A DNA stretch of 36,070 nucleotides, from NCBI GenBank assembly GCA_014801225.1, contig JAAVEO010000009.1, forward strand, positions 1 to 36,070, read 5' to 3'. Numbering within the stretch: position 1 is the stretch's first letter; each line of letters opens with the position of its first letter. The notes beneath the pieces are model-generated. The model had not been told where the DNA came from. It was given only the letters and a program-made list of their open reading frames with translations, and did not search any database. The translations under genes and the position numbers were made by a program. This document shows positions 33,796-36,070 of this stretch, in pieces. The DNA comes from Bacteroides sp. Its GTDB lineage: Bacteria; Bacteroidota; Bacteroidia; Bacteroidales; Muribaculaceae.

Positions 33796-36070
33796 ATGTA
33801 TAGATTTTTTGTTTCATTATTAATGGCATTGATGGTATTGATGCCATCGCTTTCGGTCTCGGCCGCAAGGCTTACGATTCCTCTAAGTGGAGGAGGATGG
33901 AAACTATGGAGGGATGCCGATGCATCCTGGCAAGATGATAAACTCTATCTTCCCTCCGAAGCTATAGATTTGTCGGTGCTTCCTGTGAATCCTCCTACCG
34001 GAGGTTGGGATGTGCTAAAAGGTAATGGACCCGATGGCACTTTCTCCGTGAAAGTACCCGGCACTGATATGGAATATATTGAGCCCGCCAATAATCAGCG
34101 GGAATCCCGTCCCGATCATGTGAAGGGTGTCTGCTGGTGGTGGAGAGAGATTGAGATTCCGGCGGATCAGGAGGGAAAGAGAATACTTATTGATTTCGAG
34201 GGCGTACGTCTACGCGCGGAAGTATATGTAGATGGCCGTCTGGTAGCCTACGATATCATCGCCGAGACTCCCTTCTCCGCCGATATCACTTCCGCGATTC
34301 GCCCCGGCACCAAGCAGACTCTCGCCGTGCGTATCACCAACCCCGGCGGCAATACCTCCTGGGGCGATTTCACTCCCGAGAAATGGGGTAATACCAACCA
34401 GATGATGCCCCAGACCCACGGCTTCGGCGGTATCACCGGCAGAGTGAATATCAATTGTGTGGACACCTCCGCCGATATTGCCGATATCTGGGTGAAGAAC
34501 AAGCCTTCGCAGGATTTCAAGACAGTGGACGCTGTCGTGACTCTCGGCAATACAGCCGGCGCCGCTTCCGCCCGTCTCTACGTCTCCGATTATAAGAATC
34601 CTTCTGCTGTGCATTTCTCACAGAATATCCCGGCCTCCTCTTTTAAGAACGGCACATTCGAAGTGAAGGATATCACATTCAACGGTGCCCGCCTCTGGGA
34701 TATCGATACCCCCAACCTCTATCAGGTGAATGTCGAGCTTCTCGATGCCGCCGGCAATGTGCTCGACAATGACAGCCGTCATTTCGGGTTTCGTTGGTTT
34801 GAGGCCAAAGGTTTCGGATCCGACTGCAATTTCTATCTCAACGGCCGCCGCGTAGTGCTTCGCTCGGCCATCTCATGGGGATATTGGAGCAAGGGCGGTA
34901 TCTATTCCACAAAGGAGCAGACCATAGAACAGGCCAACGTGGCCAAGAGCCTCGGCCTCAACTGCTTGAATTTCCACCGTAATATCGGTGGTCCGCTCAT
35001 GCTTGAGACAGCCGACGAGATGGGCCTCCTCTACTTCGAGGAACCCGGTTCCTACCATAGCGGCGTGGAAGATTTCACACGCTCCATCCTCTTCGAGAAG
35101 GTATCGCGTATGATCTATCGCGACCGCACGCATCCTTCCCTCGTAATCTATAATCTTATCAACGAATTTTTCGGCGAATTGCTCCATAACCAGCCTCTTA
35201 TCAACAAGCGTCTGGCCGATATGAAGGAATTCCATAAAATCGACAATACCCGTTTCCTCACTCTCTGCTCCGGCAATACTCCCGGTGTAAATTCTCAGAA
35301 TGTGGAGGAGCTTCATAAATCCCACATGCGTCCCTACGATGATACTCTCTATCAGATAGGTTGGCAGGATGTACATCAGGCAGGTGCTCCCGAGACCTGG
35401 AAAGAGGGTATGTATCGCGGTCCCGACAATCTCAACGGCGTGGCCTCCTATAATCCCAAGGATGATGTGATCGACAAGGAGATCTGGGTCAGAGGCGAAG
35501 AGGGAGCCCTCAGTACTCCCCCGCGTATCGAACTCATCCACAATGCCATTCAGGAATCCGGCGAACTCGGATGGGACGGCCTCTTCTGGGAAAACCAATA
35601 CGACCGTTACGCCCGCTTCTTCAAGGAGCAGGATCTTTATAAGTATTACGGCTCCATCGACAATCTCACCCGCATCATGGGCGACGTAAGCTTCGATCAT
35701 CAGGCTCGCCGCATCACCAACTTCCGTATGCGCAACGCCGGCGATATGTACACTATCAACGGTTGGGAAAGCGAACCCTACGACAATCATTCCGGCGTGG
35801 TGGATATCTACCGCAATCCCAAGGGTAATCCCGAGATTCTTAAGGAGGCAAACGCTCCGCTTCTTCTCGCTGTCAAGACCCGCAACCAGATAGTGAAATC
35901 TCCGGCCACAGCCGTAGTGGATTTCTATCTCATCAATGAGCAGGTGCTTCCTGCCGGTACATATACACTCAAGTTGAGTCTCGTGGCTCCTTCGGGCGCT
36001 ACTCTCTTCTCTATGCCCGATCGCTCCGTCACTATCAAAGCCGGCGACACTTATGGCCAGCTTCTCGCCG
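33796..36070 (+). CDS. Secreted glycoside hydrolase family 2 protein (partial, C-terminus off window)
   Basis: The frame runs from ATG at 33796 to the window edge, 758 residues. It opens with a signal peptide (MYRFFVSLLMALMVLMPSLSVSA). A GH2 sugar-binding jelly roll follows (VYVDGRLVAYDIIAETPFSADIT, then IRPGTKQTLAVRITNPGG), then an Ig-like domain (VNVELLDAAGNVL) and a TIM barrel from about residue 340 (FYLNGRRVVLRSAISWG). The acid/base is probably Glu457 in YNLINEF. The nucleophile may be Glu568 or Glu569 in RGEEGAL. Family members are beta-galactosidases, glucuronidases, mannosidases and relatives, and the substrate cannot be told here. It is probably periplasmic, in polysaccharide use. No SusC/SusD pair is in the window. 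Confidence 0.9.
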   Translation, partial: MYRFFVSLLMALMVLMPSLSVSAARLTIPLSGGGWKLWRDADASWQDDKLYLPSEAIDLSVLPVNPPTGGWDVLKGNGPDGTFSVKVPGTDMEYIEPANNQRESRPDHVKGVCWWWREIEIPADQEGKRILIDFEGVRLRAEVYVDGRLVAYDIIAETPFSADITSAIRPGTKQTLAVRITNPGGNTSWGDFTPEKWGNTNQMMPQTHGFGGITGRVNINCVDTSADIADIWVKNKPSQDFKTVDAVVTLGNTAGAASARLYVSDYKNPSAVHFSQNIPASSFKNGTFEVKDITFNGARLWDIDTPNLYQVNVELLDAAGNVLDNDSRHFGFRWFEAKGFGSDCNFYLNGRRVVLRSAISWGYWSKGGIYSTKEQTIEQANVAKSLGLNCLNFHRNIGGPLMLETADEMGLLYFEEPGSYHSGVEDFTRSILFEKVSRMIYRDRTHPSLVIYNLINEFFGELLHNQPLINKRLADMKEFHKIDNTRFLTLCSGNTPGVNSQNVEELHKSHMRPYDDTLYQIGWQDVHQAGAPETWKEGMYRGPDNLNGVASYNPKDDVIDKEIWVRGEEGALSTPPRIELIHNAIQESGELGWDGLFWENQYDRYARFFKEQDLYKYYGSIDNLTRIMGDVSFDHQARRITNFRMRNAGDMYTINGWESEPYDNHSGVVDIYRNPKGNPEILKEANAPLLLAVKTRNQIVKSPATAVVDFYLINEQVLPAGTYTLKLSLVAPSGATLFSMPDRSVTIKAGDTYGQLLA

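Overview
The window looks like a chromosomal segment of a gut-type Bacteroidota, order Bacteroidales, plausibly Muribaculaceae or a close relative. The family guess is inference. The order rests on repeated promoters of the Bacteroidota type (a -7 box TAnnTTTG, often with TTTG or TTGG 19-20 bases upstream), on the gene order DUF177-rpmF-fabH-era-der, and on the lipoprotein and TPR regulator types present. Most genes from 1 to about 28.3 kb are on the minus strand. Beyond that point the strands are mixed.

Layout. 1-3.7 kb: a partial secreted protein with an internal duplication, a 55-residue secreted peptide, and a membrane TPR/coiled-coil regulator. 3.8-5.8 kb: recA followed by pgeF. 6.1-11.0 kb: a membrane nucleotide-sugar dehydratase and a P-type Ca2+ ATPase, each with its own promoter and terminator. 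11.1-15.6 kb: a housekeeping operon transcribed leftwards as DUF177-rpmF-fabH-era-der, which links ribosome assembly to fatty-acid initiation. 15.6-19.1 kb: a secreted M6 metalloprotease, tRNA-Arg(CCU) and a secreted glucosaminidase with LysM. 19.3-21.9 kb: cdd, a small lipoprotein and ychF. 22-25.2 kb: three unrecognised genes, two of them a translationally coupled AT-rich pair, then an unusual fusion of a membrane PH-like domain with a histidine acid phosphatase. 25.2-28.3 kb: two SpoU/TrmH RNA methyltransferases, the second overlapping nadA. 28.4-28.8 kb: a gene-free AT-rich stretch with a cluster of DnaA-box-like sequences, a candidate replication origin. 29-31.4 kb: a flippase and two small membrane proteins. 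31.6-33.5 kb: a RelA/SpoT homologue whose synthetase domain looks degenerate. 33.8 kb to the end: a partial secreted GH2 glycosidase.

The most unusual feature is a dispersed family of structured intergenic repeats, in five loci between 19.8 and 30.6 kb and all in the same orientation. The core is a hairpin with stem GGGCGA/TCGCCC. In four loci a second hairpin follows directly. Its stem sequence differs at every locus, yet the two arms are perfectly complementary each time around a 3-base RAA loop. The first hairpin also shows paired changes (CAA/TTG against CGA/TCG). This pattern points to selection on structure, and I do not recognise the element as a named family.
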